In this document: piece by piece, positions 1 through 8,687 of the stretch | How the letters are laid out: each line of letters begins with the position of its first letter | How positions within the stretch are numbered: the stretch's first letter is position 1 | Source of the DNA: CAYMMX01 sp964391675 | GTDB lineage: Bacteria > Cyanobacteriota > Vampirovibrionia > Gastranaerophilales > Gastranaerophilaceae | Reading direction: 5' to 3' | NCBI GenBank assembly: GCA_964391675.1 | Contig: CAYMMX010000001.1 | Span: 398,341-462,340, forward strand | Length of the DNA stretch: 64,000 nt | Notes under the pieces: model-generated | The model's input: only the letters and a program-made list of their open reading frames with translations | The model's database searches: none | Told to the model about the DNA's origin: nothing | Position numbers and translations under genes: made by a program

Positions 1-477
1 TTTATATTACAACACCATGGTGAAGGCTTGGCAAGTTATTTTTATACTCAGGCAATTGCTGAAGAAGGTGCTGATAACGTAAAAGAAGAGCAATTTAGAT
101 ATACAGGCCCTAAGCCAAATATGAAAGAAACAGCGATTTTAATGATTGCGGATGCTGTTGAATCGGCTGTTCGTTCTCTAAAAACACCAACACCGGAAGA
201 TATAGAAAAAATTATCGATAAAATTATTGTAGAAAGACTTAATGACGGACAACTTTCAGACAGTCCTTTAACGCTAAAAGACATTAAAACTATAGCATCT
301 ACCTTTAACAGAATATTAAGAGGCATGCAGCATAACAGAATTAGATATCATGAGGATATCGTTCAAGAACTTGACAAAACAAAAATTAATATGCCTGATA
401 AAGTTATTGATAAAGAATTAGATGAAAAAATAAAAGAACTTGAACAGCAGAGTAATAACCAAAATGACAAAACTTAA
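1..477 (+). CDS. PgpH/YqfF-type HD-domain phosphodiesterase, C-terminal part (5' end outside window)
   Basis: The frame is open from the first base, so the gene begins before the window. The visible 158 residues are the end of an HD domain: a QHHGEG motif, then the FRYTGPKP stretch and KETAILMIADAVESAVRS, which are hallmarks of the 7TMR-HD (PgpH/YqfF) family. Characterised members hydrolyse cyclic di-AMP at the membrane. The last 14 nt overlap ybeY, and dgkA follows. The order yqfF-ybeY-dgkA is a widespread conserved cluster and supports the call. The membrane segments and the HD dyad itself lie upstream and cannot be checked here. The TTG at 28 is internal, not a start. Confidence 0.85.
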   Translation, partial: FILQHHGEGLASYFYTQAIAEEGADNVKEEQFRYTGPKPNMKETAILMIADAVESAVRSLKTPTPEDIEKIIDKIIVERLNDGQLSDSPLTLKDIKTIASTFNRILRGMQHNRIRYHEDIVQELDKTKINMPDKVIDKELDEKIKELEQQSNNQNDKT

Positions 478-991
478 TATTGATAAAAATATTTTTTCTG
501 AAAATATACATGAAGATATTACTATTGATCAAAAAAAAGCTCTTGATGCAACAAAAAAAATTTTGGATTATTTTTTAAGTCAAAATAATATATTTAAAAA
601 ATCGTGTCTATTTCAACAAAAATTTAAAAGCATTTCATTTGATATATTATATTGTGGCAGTAATAAAACATACGAAATAAACAAAAAATATCGGCAAAAA
701 GATTATCCCGCAGATATAATTACTTTTGCAATATTTGCAGACAGTGAAGAAAAATTTATCTTTGATGGAGAAATAAATTTAGGAGAAATTATTATCTCAC
801 TTGATAAAGTATATGAAAATTCAAAAGAAAAAAGCATTTCTTTTGACGAAGAATTATATTTTTTACTAAGCCATGGCATTATGCATTTATTCGGATTTGA
901 CCATCAAACAGAGGAAGAGTATACTTTTATTATAAATGCTCAAAACTCTGCTTTGTTAAATATAAGGAGTATCGGGCATGAAGTTAATTGA
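464..991 (+). CDS. ybeY: Endoribonuclease YbeY (rRNA maturation / ribosome quality control)
   Basis: YbeY is a zinc-dependent single-strand RNase that acts in 16S rRNA 3'-end maturation and 70S quality control. The C-terminal part carries the family metal site H-x3-H-x5-H in SHGIMHLFGFDH, preceded by the conserved GEINLGEIIIS strand. The length of 175 aa is slightly above the usual 150-170 because of a lysine-rich N-terminus. The ATG at 464 is preferred over an upstream in-frame TTG at 440, giving the start MTKLNIDK inside the end of the preceding gene. Its stop overlaps the dgkA start by 14 nt, which suggests translational coupling in one operon. Confidence 0.93.
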   Translation: MTKLNIDKNIFSENIHEDITIDQKKALDATKKILDYFLSQNNIFKKSCLFQQKFKSISFDILYCGSNKTYEINKKYRQKDYPADIITFAIFADSEEKFIFDGEINLGEIIISLDKVYENSKEKSISFDEELYFLLSHGIMHLFGFDHQTEEEYTFIINAQNSALLNIRSIGHEVN

Positions 992-1424
992 TAGCTGGAA
1001 TGATTGGTGGATTATGTATTCACCAAAATTAAGGGGAGCAAAATTGTCGAAATATAAGGCACCGGGATTTTCCGGAACTTTCAAAAATTCTTTTAAAGGA
1101 ATAAGACTGGCACTGAAAAGTGAAAGAAATATAAGAATACATTTTGCAATTGCAGTTGTCGCAATTGCATGTGCTATAGTCCTGAACTTTACTCCGGCAG
1201 AATTTTGTTTACTTTTAATTGCTATTGCGTTGGTTATAATTTCAGAAATGATGAATTCTGCTATAGAATTTACTTTAGATGCTGTTTTTCATAACCGTTA
1301 TTCTAAACTTGTCGGAATGGCTAAGGATATTGCGGCTGGTGGTGTTATGATTGCAACATTTATAAGTATAGCAATCGGCATTTTGCTTTTTGGTAGTAGA
1401 ATAATAAATTTAATACCTTGTTAA
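978..1424 (+). CDS. dgkA: Diacylglycerol kinase family protein (DgkA/undecaprenol kinase type)
   Basis: This 148-aa small integral membrane kinase probably phosphorylates undecaprenol or diacylglycerol at the inner membrane. The N-terminal 27 residues are extra. The core then begins at about F31 with GTFKNSFKGIRLALKSERN, followed by three hydrophobic helices. The family signature ISEMMNSAIE is present, as is the later KDIAAGGV motif that closes the active site. Gram-positive members in this ybeY context are usually undecaprenol kinases, so that substrate is likely but not shown. The gene converges on thrB with a 44-nt gap and no strong terminator hairpin. Confidence 0.9.
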   Translation: MKLIDSWNDWWIMYSPKLRGAKLSKYKAPGFSGTFKNSFKGIRLALKSERNIRIHFAIAVVAIACAIVLNFTPAEFCLLLIAIALVIISEMMNSAIEFTLDAVFHNRYSKLVGMAKDIAAGGVMIATFISIAIGILLFGSRIINLIPC

Positions 1425-1468
1425 ATTTTGACTAATTAATCAATAAAAAAAATTTATTTTGTTAAACT

Positions 1469-2413
1469 TTAAGCATTTTCAAGTATGTGTGCGCCATTTT
1501 CTTCAACTTTAAGTGTACGAATGGTTGTTTTAACATTATAATTAGCCCAAGTTTCACTGATTATTGATTTTATTTTATCTAAATTATTTCTTTGCGAAAC
1601 AACCAATATGGATGGACCTGCTCCACTTAAAACACATCCGATTACATTTTCTTCATGTTTTAAATTATCGATAATATCTTGTAATCCCGGTACAAGCTTT
1701 GTTCTATATGGCTGATGAAGTTTATCTTGAAGTGCTAATTTCATTAATTGTGCATCTTTGGTATGTAAAGCTTCTATAAACATAGCGGTTCTTCTTGAAT
1801 TAAACGTAGCATCTTCCATTGGTACTTCAGCAGGAAGAACTGAGCGGGATATATCTGTTGCAAGTTCATAATCCGGAATGCAAAGTGTTAAATGCCATTC
1901 TTCAGGCCAGGGAAGTTTTCTGTATACAATGCTTCCATCATCTTCATAAGAGGTTAAAACCAGGCCGCCTACTATTGCAGGAGTGACATTATCCGGATGA
2001 CCTTCTACTTCAGTTGCAATTGATAGTAACGCTGCTTCATCAGCCGGCTTGTTTAGTAATTCATTTGCTGCCAAAAGTCCGCCTACAATAATAGATGCGG
2101 AACTACCCAATCCTTTTGCAATAGGAATTTGTGATTTTATGTTTATTCTTAATTCACTCGGAGATTGTCCGATTGAGTTATAAAGCATTTCCACAGCCTT
2201 ATAAATTATATTATTTTCATCTTTAGGTATATGTTCGATTGCAAAATCATCATCATTATCGGATTCAGATATGATGTTTATTTCTATTCCTGTGCCGGGT
2301 AGCACAGTTTCTTCAATAGTTACTATATTATATATTGGTAAAGCCATGCCTATACAATCAAATCCTGAACCAAAATTTGCGGTTGTGGCAGGTACTTTTA
2401 CGCTTACTTTCAT
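1469..2413 (-). CDS. thrB: Homoserine kinase
   Basis: GHMP-family kinase that phosphorylates L-homoserine to O-phosphohomoserine, the committed step to threonine. The 314 aa match the usual ThrB length. It begins MKVSVKVPATTANFGSGFD, the typical substrate-binding N-terminus, and has the GHMP phosphate-binding loop PIAKGLGSSAS near residue 100 and a C-terminal VLSGAGPSI motif. The ATG at 2413 has AGAGGA just upstream on the minus strand. It stands alone, with no thrC or hom beside it. Confidence 0.95.
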   Translation of the reverse strand: MKVSVKVPATTANFGSGFDCIGMALPIYNIVTIEETVLPGTGIEINIISESDNDDDFAIEHIPKDENNIIYKAVEMLYNSIGQSPSELRINIKSQIPIAKGLGSSASIIVGGLLAANELLNKPADEAALLSIATEVEGHPDNVTPAIVGGLVLTSYEDDGSIVYRKLPWPEEWHLTLCIPDYELATDISRSVLPAEVPMEDATFNSRRTAMFIEALHTKDAQLMKLALQDKLHQPYRTKLVPGLQDIIDNLKHEENVIGCVLSGAGPSILVVSQRNNLDKIKSIISETWANYNVKTTIRTLKVEENGAHILENA

Positions 2414-2544
2414 AATTCCTCTTATTCTTTGAAAAATTATATCATGAATAAATTATAATACATATAATTGATTTTTTCAAAAGATGCTGAATCATAATAA
2501 TTTCTTGTCGATAAATTATAAAAGAGTTATATTGAGGTTTTATT

Positions 2545-2760
2545 ATGATAGAATATCCGGCAATGATTTATAAAGCAAATAGAAATAAAACATATATTGC
2601 TAATTGTATGGTAAAAAATTTGATAGGTTTTGGTAAAACTGAAGAAGAAGCAATAAGTAACTTAAAAGAATCTATAACAAAAATTACCGATAACTTTATT
2701 AATGAAGTTAAATCTGAAGAAATAAATATAAAACCCATTTATGGAATTTCTATAGCATAA
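2545..2760 (+). CDS. HicB-family antitoxin-like protein, orphan
   Basis: A 71-aa protein with the HicB fold pattern: a short strand (YPAMIYKANRNKTYIANC), then GFGKTEEEAISNLKESI, equivalent to the G-x-T-x-x-E-A-x-x-N helix of HicB antitoxins. HicB proteins normally pair with a HicA mRNA interferase of about 60 aa, but no HicA-like frame lies in the 130 nt upstream or in the 8 nt before the next gene. It also lacks the C-terminal HTH or RHH DNA-binding domain of longer HicBs. It is best described as a solitary HicB-like domain, perhaps a remnant or one acting on a distant partner. Confidence 0.7.
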   Translation: MIEYPAMIYKANRNKTYIANCMVKNLIGFGKTEEEAISNLKESITKITDNFINEVKSEEINIKPIYGISIA

Positions 2761-2768
2761 ATTTAATA

Positions 2769-3497
2769 TTATCTGTTTCTAAGTTTTGCTAAAAGATTTA
2801 GTATTTCTATATATAGCCAAACAAGGGTTACTAATAATCCAAAAGCTCCGTACCATTCATAGCTTTTTCCGAGCATGTTTTGTGCCCCGCGTTCAATAAA
2901 ATCAAAATCAATTATTAAATTAAGAGCAGCTATACATACTACAACAATACTAAAACCTATACCAATAGTACTTGAAGTAAAGATTTGCGGAATTTGTAAA
3001 CCAAAAAATGAACCTATAAGGTTAACAAAATATATCCCTGCGATAGAAAGTGTAGAAATAAATAAAACACTTCTGAATTTATCAGTGCATTTTATAATTC
3101 CTGTCCGATACAGAAAAAGCAAAGAAAATAATGCTGCAAAAGTTGCACCTATAGCTTGTATTGCAATACCCGGATAAGCTTTTTCAAACATAGCAGAAAT
3201 TCCGCCCAGCAAAAGACCTTCAGATGCTGCATAAATCGGGACAGCTATTGCCATTGCTTTTCTATTAAAAATAATTACTATAAAAGAAATTATACTTGCA
3301 ATAAATCCTGTCATAGTAAGCATTGCTACTTTATCAGAATATCCTTTAAAGAATAAGTCCCATACTACTAAACTTGAAGCCAACAAAATTGCAAGTAATA
3401 TAAATGTTTTGTTTATTGTTCCATTTATCGTCATTGGCTCAGAGTCTAAAACTCTTTCTCTTTCGGCTATATTTTGATTAAATACAGGATTTGACAT
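2769..3497 (-). CDS. Bax inhibitor-1 / YccA family membrane protein
   Basis: A 242-aa polytopic membrane protein with about seven hydrophobic segments after a hydrophilic N-terminus (SNPVFNQN). The closing part has the GAFGLLVTLVWLYIEILNLL pattern of the BaxI_1 group of the BI-1/TMBIM superfamily. Members are proton- or calcium-leak type membrane proteins; the function in bacteria is poorly defined. The ATG at 3497 is supported by AAAAAGGAG upstream. It is convergent with the HicB-like gene, with an 8-nt gap, and diverges from the ABC exporter. Confidence 0.85.
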   Translation of the reverse strand: MSNPVFNQNIAERERVLDSEPMTINGTINKTFILLAILLASSLVVWDLFFKGYSDKVAMLTMTGFIASIISFIVIIFNRKAMAIAVPIYAASEGLLLGGISAMFEKAYPGIAIQAIGATFAALFSLLFLYRTGIIKCTDKFRSVLFISTLSIAGIYFVNLIGSFFGLQIPQIFTSSTIGIGFSIVVVCIAALNLIIDFDFIERGAQNMLGKSYEWYGAFGLLVTLVWLYIEILNLLAKLRNR

Positions 3498-3605
3498 GAT
3501 ATTTCTCCTTTTTAATAAATAGTTATTATAAATCTAATTAATAAGTAACTTGATTAGATACTCATATTATACAACAATTATATTTTTTGTGATAAATTTA
3601 AACAT

Positions 3606-5408
3606 ATGTTTATTGAAAATTTTACCAAGTTTATAAGATATTATGGAAAGGGCCGTAGATTAAAGCTTTTTGGGTTTTTATTGTTATCTTTAATAACGGG
3701 ATTTTTTGAATTTCTTGGAATTGCTGTTATTTACCCATTCATTTTATTGATAGTAAAACCTGAGAGCATCATTTATTCAAAATATTATATTGAATTTGTA
3801 AAAATTTTTCATATTCACAATGTAATAATAAGCGCATTTGTTTTAGGTGCAGTGATTACTTTTTTATTTATTGCAAAAAATATTTTTATGTTGGGAAGCT
3901 TATATTTGCAAAACAAATTTATAAATAACTGGAAAAAATCAATAAGTGAAAAATTCATGTATTATTATATGTTTTCACCTTTTAAAAACACTCTCAAAAC
4001 TTCACCTTCTGAAAAAATTTATAATTTAAGTTTTTTAATAAATCAATCTCTTGACGGGTTTATATTCAGACTAATGAATTTAATTACAAATATAATAATT
4101 GTTATAATGATTTTAGGATTACTTTTTTCAAAATTTTTGTTTGCAGCATTAATTGCAAGTATTTTTGTTTTATTTAGCATGTCGCTTCACAATAAAATTT
4201 TTAAACACAAAACAGAAGAAATAGCTCAAAAATATTTGAAGAAATCAACAGAATATAATCAGAGTGTAATGGAGAATATTAATAATCTAAAAGAAATTAA
4301 GATATTATCTGCCGAGAATAATTTTTATAATGATTATATTAAAGTTCAAAATGAATACTTTAATATTCTTTTCGAAACAAATTTTTATGGATCAATACCT
4401 CCTTATATTATAGAAATATTGGTTGTTTTTGCTTTGTTTATCGTTGGCGGAATTATATCTTTGCAAAATATAGAAAATACTTCCTGGATGATAGCATCTT
4501 ATGCTGTTCTTGCTGCTTCTATATTTAGAATTGCGCCTGCGTTAAACAGAGTTCAGACTTCTATTAATGTCATTAATACTTCAAGAAATTTTGTTAAAAC
4601 AATGATAGCAGAATATGAGAAATATAAATTTGACTATGTAGAAAAAGAAATCGATTTGGAAATAGATTTTAATAGTAGTATTTTGCTTAAGGATGTTTAT
4701 TTTACATACAAAAAAGAACCTGTTATAAAAGAATTAAATTTAGAAATTAAAAAAGGTGAATTTTGTGGAATAATAGGTTTATCAGGGGCCGGAAAGAGCA
4801 CGTTAGCAGATATTTTAATGGGGCTATTACCGATTGATAGCGGAGAAATATTGGTTGACGGTATGCAGCTTAATAATGTTAGTTTTGGTGCTTTAAGAAA
4901 ATTGATAGGATATGTTCCCCAACAAATAAATATTATAGACGGAACTTTCAAAAGAAATATTGCCTTTGGTTTAAGAGAAGAAGATATTGATGATGAGAAA
5001 GTTATTGAAGCATTAAAAAAGGCGCAGTTATATGATTTTGTAAGCAACTTTGAAGAAGGAATAAATGCAAAAGTAGTTTTAGGATCTTCGGGACTTTCAC
5101 AAGGCCAAAAACAAAGATTGGCAATAGCAAGGATTTTGTATAGAAACCCTCAAATAATAATTTTAGATGAAGCAACATCTTCATTGGATGTGCAAACAGA
5201 AAATGAAATAACTCAGGTTCTTAACTATTTAAAAGGAGAAAAAACAATAATTGCTATTGCGCATAGACTATCAACATTGAAAACTTGTGATAGATTAATA
5301 TATTTAAAACAGGGAAGAATAATTGATACAGGTAATTTTGAAGATTTATGTGAAAAACATAAAGATTTTGAAAAATTAGTAAAACTATCTAATATAAACA
5401 ATAAATAA
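3606..5408 (+). CDS. ABC exporter, fused permease-ATPase
   Basis: A 600-aa half-transporter: an N-terminal six-helix exporter membrane domain (about residues 20-320) and a C-terminal nucleotide-binding domain. The NBD has Walker A GLSGAGKST (near residue 395), the Q-loop in VPQQINI, the signature LSQGQKQR and Walker B IIILDEATSSLD, then the H-loop in AIAHRLST. It would act as a homodimer in the inner membrane. The general layout resembles MsbA and PglK-type lipid or oligosaccharide flippases, but nothing in the neighbourhood fixes the substrate. No strong Shine-Dalgarno precedes the ATG at 3606. Confidence 0.88.
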   Translation: MFIENFTKFIRYYGKGRRLKLFGFLLLSLITGFFEFLGIAVIYPFILLIVKPESIIYSKYYIEFVKIFHIHNVIISAFVLGAVITFLFIAKNIFMLGSLYLQNKFINNWKKSISEKFMYYYMFSPFKNTLKTSPSEKIYNLSFLINQSLDGFIFRLMNLITNIIIVIMILGLLFSKFLFAALIASIFVLFSMSLHNKIFKHKTEEIAQKYLKKSTEYNQSVMENINNLKEIKILSAENNFYNDYIKVQNEYFNILFETNFYGSIPPYIIEILVVFALFIVGGIISLQNIENTSWMIASYAVLAASIFRIAPALNRVQTSINVINTSRNFVKTMIAEYEKYKFDYVEKEIDLEIDFNSSILLKDVYFTYKKEPVIKELNLEIKKGEFCGIIGLSGAGKSTLADILMGLLPIDSGEILVDGMQLNNVSFGALRKLIGYVPQQINIIDGTFKRNIAFGLREEDIDDEKVIEALKKAQLYDFVSNFEEGINAKVVLGSSGLSQGQKQRLAIARILYRNPQIIILDEATSSLDVQTENEITQVLNYLKGEKTIIAIAHRLSTLKTCDRLIYLKQGRIIDTGNFEDLCEKHKDFEKLVKLSNINNK

Positions 5409-5559
5409 GAAAATATAGTGATAAAAAAGACTTTACAAAGAAAATTTTTTTGTTAATATAAAATATAGATTCTTTGATAATTTAAGAACTACTTAAAAGC
5501 ATAGGCTAAAATAATAACCTTTGTTTGCATGTAGTTTCAGCAATTATAGAATAATATAA

Positions 5560-5631
5560 TCCTCAGTAGCTCAATGGCGGAGCAACCGGCTGTTAACCGG
5601 TAGGTTGTTGGTTCGAGTCCAACCTGGGGAG
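5560..5631 (+). tRNA. tRNA-Asn (GTT)
   Basis: A complete cloverleaf: acceptor stem tcctcag/ctgggga, D-arm gctc/gagc, anticodon stem accgg/ccggt with loop ctgttaa (GTT at 5592-5594), T-arm with ggttcgagtcc, discriminator G at 5631. CCA is not encoded. The 3' half from the first anticodon-loop base is duplicated at 25707-25756, which shows that this gene is the integration target of the island. The copy here is the one reconstituted by the element. Confidence 0.97.
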
Positions 5632-5639
5632 TTTTTTAT
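5590..5639 (+). repeat. attL: 50-bp core repeat of the tRNA-Asn island
   Basis: Identical to 25707-25756 over 50 bp. It runs from the first base of the tRNA-Asn anticodon loop through the 3' end of the tRNA and 8 nt beyond it (gttttttat). The sequences diverge on both sides of this block. A start at the anticodon loop fits the strand-exchange position used by many tyrosine integrases in tRNA genes. Confidence 0.95.
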
Positions 5640-5732
5640 TTATAAGGTTTTCAGCCTTTCGGCGAAACCCATTTTTTATGAAAAACCCGCTACCGTACCC
5701 TATACCGCGATAATAAAATATACTGCAAGACC

Positions 5733-5751
5733 GCATCAAATCTAATCAAAA
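5733..5751 (+). repeat. Left-end arm-type repeats (xATCAAA), putative integrase binding
   Basis: Two copies, gcatcaaat (5733-5741) and taatcaaaa (5743-5751), followed by gatacaaaa. The same words recur in the same orientation at the right end (25608-25658), where taatcaaac is also followed by gatacaaaa. A shared block accctataccg lies outside the repeats at both ends. This arrangement is expected for arm-type sites of a heterobivalent tyrosine integrase. Confidence 0.6.
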
Positions 5752-5851
5752 GATACAAAAGTTTTAAAGCATTCCAAAAAAAAATTAAAAAAATGGAATA
5801 AAGATATTGAAACAAAATATAGTCCGTTTCGCAGAGCCAGCCTGTATATTA

Positions 5852-6190
5852 CCAAAGTCTGACCTATTTTTACAATTAATACAACCGTTTTGGGGGGTAT
5901 TTGAAAAAAATTTATAAAAATAATTCAAATGCTAATTCTGAGGAAAAGTCTCTAAGCAACCATGAGTAAGCCCAAAGTCTGATTTGAAATTACATTAAAT
6001 CAAGTCGTTTTGGAGGGTGTTTTTTACGTTAGAACCAAATTTTCCTATAAAAACTATAAAAATAATCCAAGTGCTAACATTAAGTAGAAACCTCAGAGAA
6101 ACCATGAACAAGCCCACAGCCTGATTTGAGAAGACAGTAAAGACAGGCATTTTGGATGGTATTTTTTGAATTTTAGAAACTTTTTATTTT
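5852..6190. repeat. Three large imperfect tandem repeats in noncoding DNA
   Basis: Units begin at 5852, 5972 and 6114 (spacing 120 and 142 bp). Each starts with a variant of ccaaagtctgattt. This is followed by a cgttttggagggt-like block (5892, 6009 and 6151 regions). Units 1 and 2 also share ataaaaataat(t/c)caa(a/g)tgctaa and aaccatga(g/a)(t/c)aag. No frame stays open through them and no protein is recognisable. They could be a structured RNA array, a partition or transfer site, or decayed repeats. The identity seen by eye is about 60-70 percent. Confidence 0.6.
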
Positions 6191-6412
6191 AATCAATTAC
6201 TATAGATGGTGCTTATGTGGCGTGAGAGTTCTCTGTGGTAGTTTCGTACTCGACCATCCCAAAAGCTCCTGCTCATGCCTGCAAAAGATATTAGAGGCGA
6301 TTATTTCTATAGATGTACAGCAAAAATTTATCCAAGTTGTTAATATAGTTGCGGGTTGAATATTTATGAGGTTTTGGCGTAAATTCAATTATGTTTAAAT
6401 GCCGGAGTCGAT
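6191..6412. other. Noncoding stretch before the first island gene
   Basis: Together with 5640-5851 this flanks the tandem repeats and carries no convincing gene. A more GC-rich patch at about 6208-6300 (ggtgcttatgtggcgtgag, then gtactcgaccatccc) stands out from the surrounding AT-rich DNA and might be a small structured RNA. I could not fold it convincingly. The promoter of the 6413 gene must lie here, but no clear -35/-10 pair was seen. Confidence 0.4.
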
Positions 6413-7423
6413 ATGGATTATTTACGCCCTAAAACTTTAGAATTGCTTATATATTTGCTGTTTAATGAATGTTTTCGAGATTATGACCCTTATAGATTAT
6501 ATAAAAAAACTTTTGCAGCAAAAATGAAAAACGAAATTAAAGCAGATTTAATAAAGAATAGGATTAGCGGAAGCATTGGAGAAAATTGGTGTTCTGCTGA
6601 ATGCTATAAAAAAGACGGAACGGCAGAAACAGTAGATACAATAGAGTTAGTTACTACTTATAACCATAAATTAGAACCATTTATTAAAGAATATGCTAAA
6701 GCATTTAAAGAAAATAAACTTACACATGCGGAAAAAAAATATTATTCATTTGATGAACACATACAACTTTTTTCAAAACTAATTTTAGAGCTTGCCCAAA
6801 AAGAAAATAGGAAAAGTTTTACCTTAAATTATAACTTTGATGAAATAGATTTTTCTCTTGCAAAGGAAATTTTACAAAAAGATTTTGAATTAAAAAAGTT
6901 TCGATTATATGAATTATTATTATACTTGAATGACCAAAAATATATTAAAATTAATAAGAAAATGAAATTTATTAAGTTAAAAAATGTTTCCGCATTAGAA
7001 GATGAATTTAAAAAAGGAGAATACATATTATCTGTAAATATAAGCTTGAAAAAAGAACTCTCCATAATATCAAAGTTTTTATTATCAGACATTTCATCCG
7101 ATTTATACAAACCCAAAAGAAGACGCTTAAGATTTTCAGATAATCCGGAAGATGTTATACATTCAAAAAATGTTGAAATCTCTTTAGGGCAAAAATCAAT
7201 AATGCTTTCACGTACAGAATATTATTTTATTTATGGTATTGCCGTTTATAATAAGGTTTTTAGTTCTTCGATTATAAAATATCAAGTAATGACAAGCAGA
7301 ATAAATAAAAAGATTAAAGAAGGCTTGCTTGAACCCAAATTTAATTTTCTAAAAGAGGATAAAAAACTCAAAAAATATATTTTAAATAAATATGTAGATT
7401 TTAACAGAGCAAAATATTTATAA
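6413..7423 (+). CDS. Hypothetical island protein, possible winged-helix C-terminus
   Basis: A 336-aa basic protein that I do not recognise. It is lysine-rich, with no signal peptide or membrane segment. The middle (residues 105-190) is helical. The C-terminal 80 residues (SLGQKSIMLSRTEYYFIYGI, then VMTSRINKKIKEGLL) have the spacing of an OmpR-like winged helix, a weak resemblance only. As the first gene of the island, next to its noncoding repeats, it could be a regulator or a DNA-binding protein of the element. The ATG at 6413 has ggag (6403-6406) upstream at short spacing. Confidence 0.6.
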   Translation: MDYLRPKTLELLIYLLFNECFRDYDPYRLYKKTFAAKMKNEIKADLIKNRISGSIGENWCSAECYKKDGTAETVDTIELVTTYNHKLEPFIKEYAKAFKENKLTHAEKKYYSFDEHIQLFSKLILELAQKENRKSFTLNYNFDEIDFSLAKEILQKDFELKKFRLYELLLYLNDQKYIKINKKMKFIKLKNVSALEDEFKKGEYILSVNISLKKELSIISKFLLSDISSDLYKPKRRRLRFSDNPEDVIHSKNVEISLGQKSIMLSRTEYYFIYGIAVYNKVFSSSIIKYQVMTSRINKKIKEGLLEPKFNFLKEDKKLKKYILNKYVDFNRAKYL

Positions 7424-7548
7424 AATGGCTTGCATTTTACTTTCATTCGCTTTCATTTTTTATATCTGAAAGTGTTATTTTGCTGACTTTTATTTTCAGT
7501 GCCCTCTTTTTATGCCCCCTAAACTCTGGCGGGAGAATAATGTCGGTG

Positions 7549-7582
7549 TATTTAGCTGGAAAGGTAGTCTTCAAGCTAAATA
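7549..7582 (+). promoter_or_regulatory. Inverted repeat ahead of the excisionase-like gene
   Basis: Perfect 9-bp arms tatttagct (7549-7557) and agctaaata (7574-7582) are separated by 16 nt in the 195-nt gap upstream of the HTH gene at 7619. The position suits an operator or a 5'-leader hairpin. There is no T-run, so it is not an intrinsic terminator. Confidence 0.45.
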
Positions 7583-7618
7583 TAAGATTATTACTTAAAC
7601 ATGAAAGGACGGTGCAAA

Positions 7619-7807
7619 ATGATTGCAAAATCAATTTTAAACCCAAAGGAAGTTTCCGATTACTTGGGGATTTCCAAAAGCGTTGCCTACGCGTTGTTCA
7701 GGGCAAAAGATTTTCCGGCTTTAACGCTCGGTAAAAAGTTAAAAAAGGTACTAAAAAGTGAGCTGGACGCTTACTTGCAGAAAAAAAGCCATGAAGGAGG
7801 GCAGTAA
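7619..7807 (+). CDS. AlpA/excisionase-type helix-turn-helix protein
   Basis: A 62-aa MerR-like winged HTH (HTH_17 class): SILNPKEVSDYLGISKSVAYALFRAKDFPALTLGKK, followed by a basic patch and KSELDAYL, the layout of excisionases and AlpA regulators. Such proteins bend att DNA to direct integrase toward excision, or activate island genes. The ATG at 7619 is chosen because AAAGGACGG sits 6 nt upstream; the in-frame ATG at 7601 lies inside that site. It is 2 nt from the next gene, so co-transcription with the replication module is likely. Confidence 0.8.
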   Translation: MIAKSILNPKEVSDYLGISKSVAYALFRAKDFPALTLGKKLKKVLKSELDAYLQKKSHEGGQ

Positions 7808-7809
7808 TT

Positions 7810-8679
7810 ATGAACGAAAACAATCTACAGCAAAAAAAATTATCTGAATTGAAAAATATTAAATTTTTTAATCAGGCAGAGCAAATCCAAGATATTTATT
7901 TATTTAAATCTGCTGAAGATGCAGAAAATTCTTTAAATGAAACGTATTATCACGGTTCATTTATGTCAATTGCGGTTATTTTAGATTTAGAAGATGATAA
8001 TCTTCTAAATCTGATTGACACTTTATATGAAGAATATACTAGAGTTATTTTTATATGTAATCGAAATAATTTTTCACATGACGAAATATCAAAAATAAGT
8101 TATAAAACCGAAAAATATATTTATCAAACATCTTCAGCTAGGTTTATAGGCAGTGCATCTGCAACTTTAATTTCACAAGTAATAGATAAACTTAATCAAT
8201 ATAAATATGATTTATTAGGAATAACAGTTGATTTAAATACTGTTGAATATTATACCAATTATCTTTTTTATGAAAATATGATAATTAAAATTTGGTCTGT
8301 ATTAGATGCTAAATATCGGTGTAAATCATATTTTAAAATTCTGACGAATTATTCCTTTAAAATTATAAAAATTTTCAAATATGATGATGGCGGAGCAAAA
8401 AAGCAAGATGTAGAATTTGAAATAACCGATTTTAAAGGTAATATTTCTCACATATTAATTTCGGCGACTGATAAATCAAGTCTTTCAGCTTTTAGGAAAA
8501 ATATTACTCCGACCGGTAATTTTGTTGATGTAATGACTAGTGATGATTTCAACAAAATTATAAATCAGCTGTATTTAGAAGATAATTACGAAACAATTTA
8601 CAAATATAATCGTCCGGGATTAATAGTTGATAAAAATATTTATCTTACGGCTAATCAAGTAATAGAATTAGAAAATTGA
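7810..8679 (+). CDS. Hypothetical protein of the replication module
   Basis: An unrecognised 289-aa acidic protein. No membrane segments and no clear catalytic motif are seen. The N-terminal 130 residues alternate strands and helices (SIAVILDLEDDNLLNLIDTL, then TRVIFICNRN), a Rossmann-like or TOPRIM-like pattern that would suit a primase-associated domain. The C-terminus ends GLIVDKNIYLTANQVIELEN, which resembles the region just upstream of DUF927-type ATPase domains. It is preceded by GGAGGG and followed after 8 nt by a P-loop ATPase gene. It may be the separated N-terminal half of a primase-helicase. The function is inferred from context only. Confidence 0.65.
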   Translation: MNENNLQQKKLSELKNIKFFNQAEQIQDIYLFKSAEDAENSLNETYYHGSFMSIAVILDLEDDNLLNLIDTLYEEYTRVIFICNRNNFSHDEISKISYKTEKYIYQTSSARFIGSASATLISQVIDKLNQYKYDLLGITVDLNTVEYYTNYLFYENMIIKIWSVLDAKYRCKSYFKILTNYSFKIIKIFKYDDGGAKKQDVEFEITDFKGNISHILISATDKSSLSAFRKNITPTGNFVDVMTSDDFNKIINQLYLEDNYETIYKYNRPGLIVDKNIYLTANQVIELEN

Positions 8680-8687
8680 GGTGAATT

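Noticed and set aside
6200..6388. Reverse-strand frame of 62 codons in the left noncoding region
   Set aside because: No ribosome site, odd composition, overlaps possible RNA structure; no support as a gene.
7480..7734. Forward frame of 84 codons overlapping the excisionase gene
   Set aside because: It shares DNA with the HTH gene, which has a clear motif and a Shine-Dalgarno, so this frame is a shadow.
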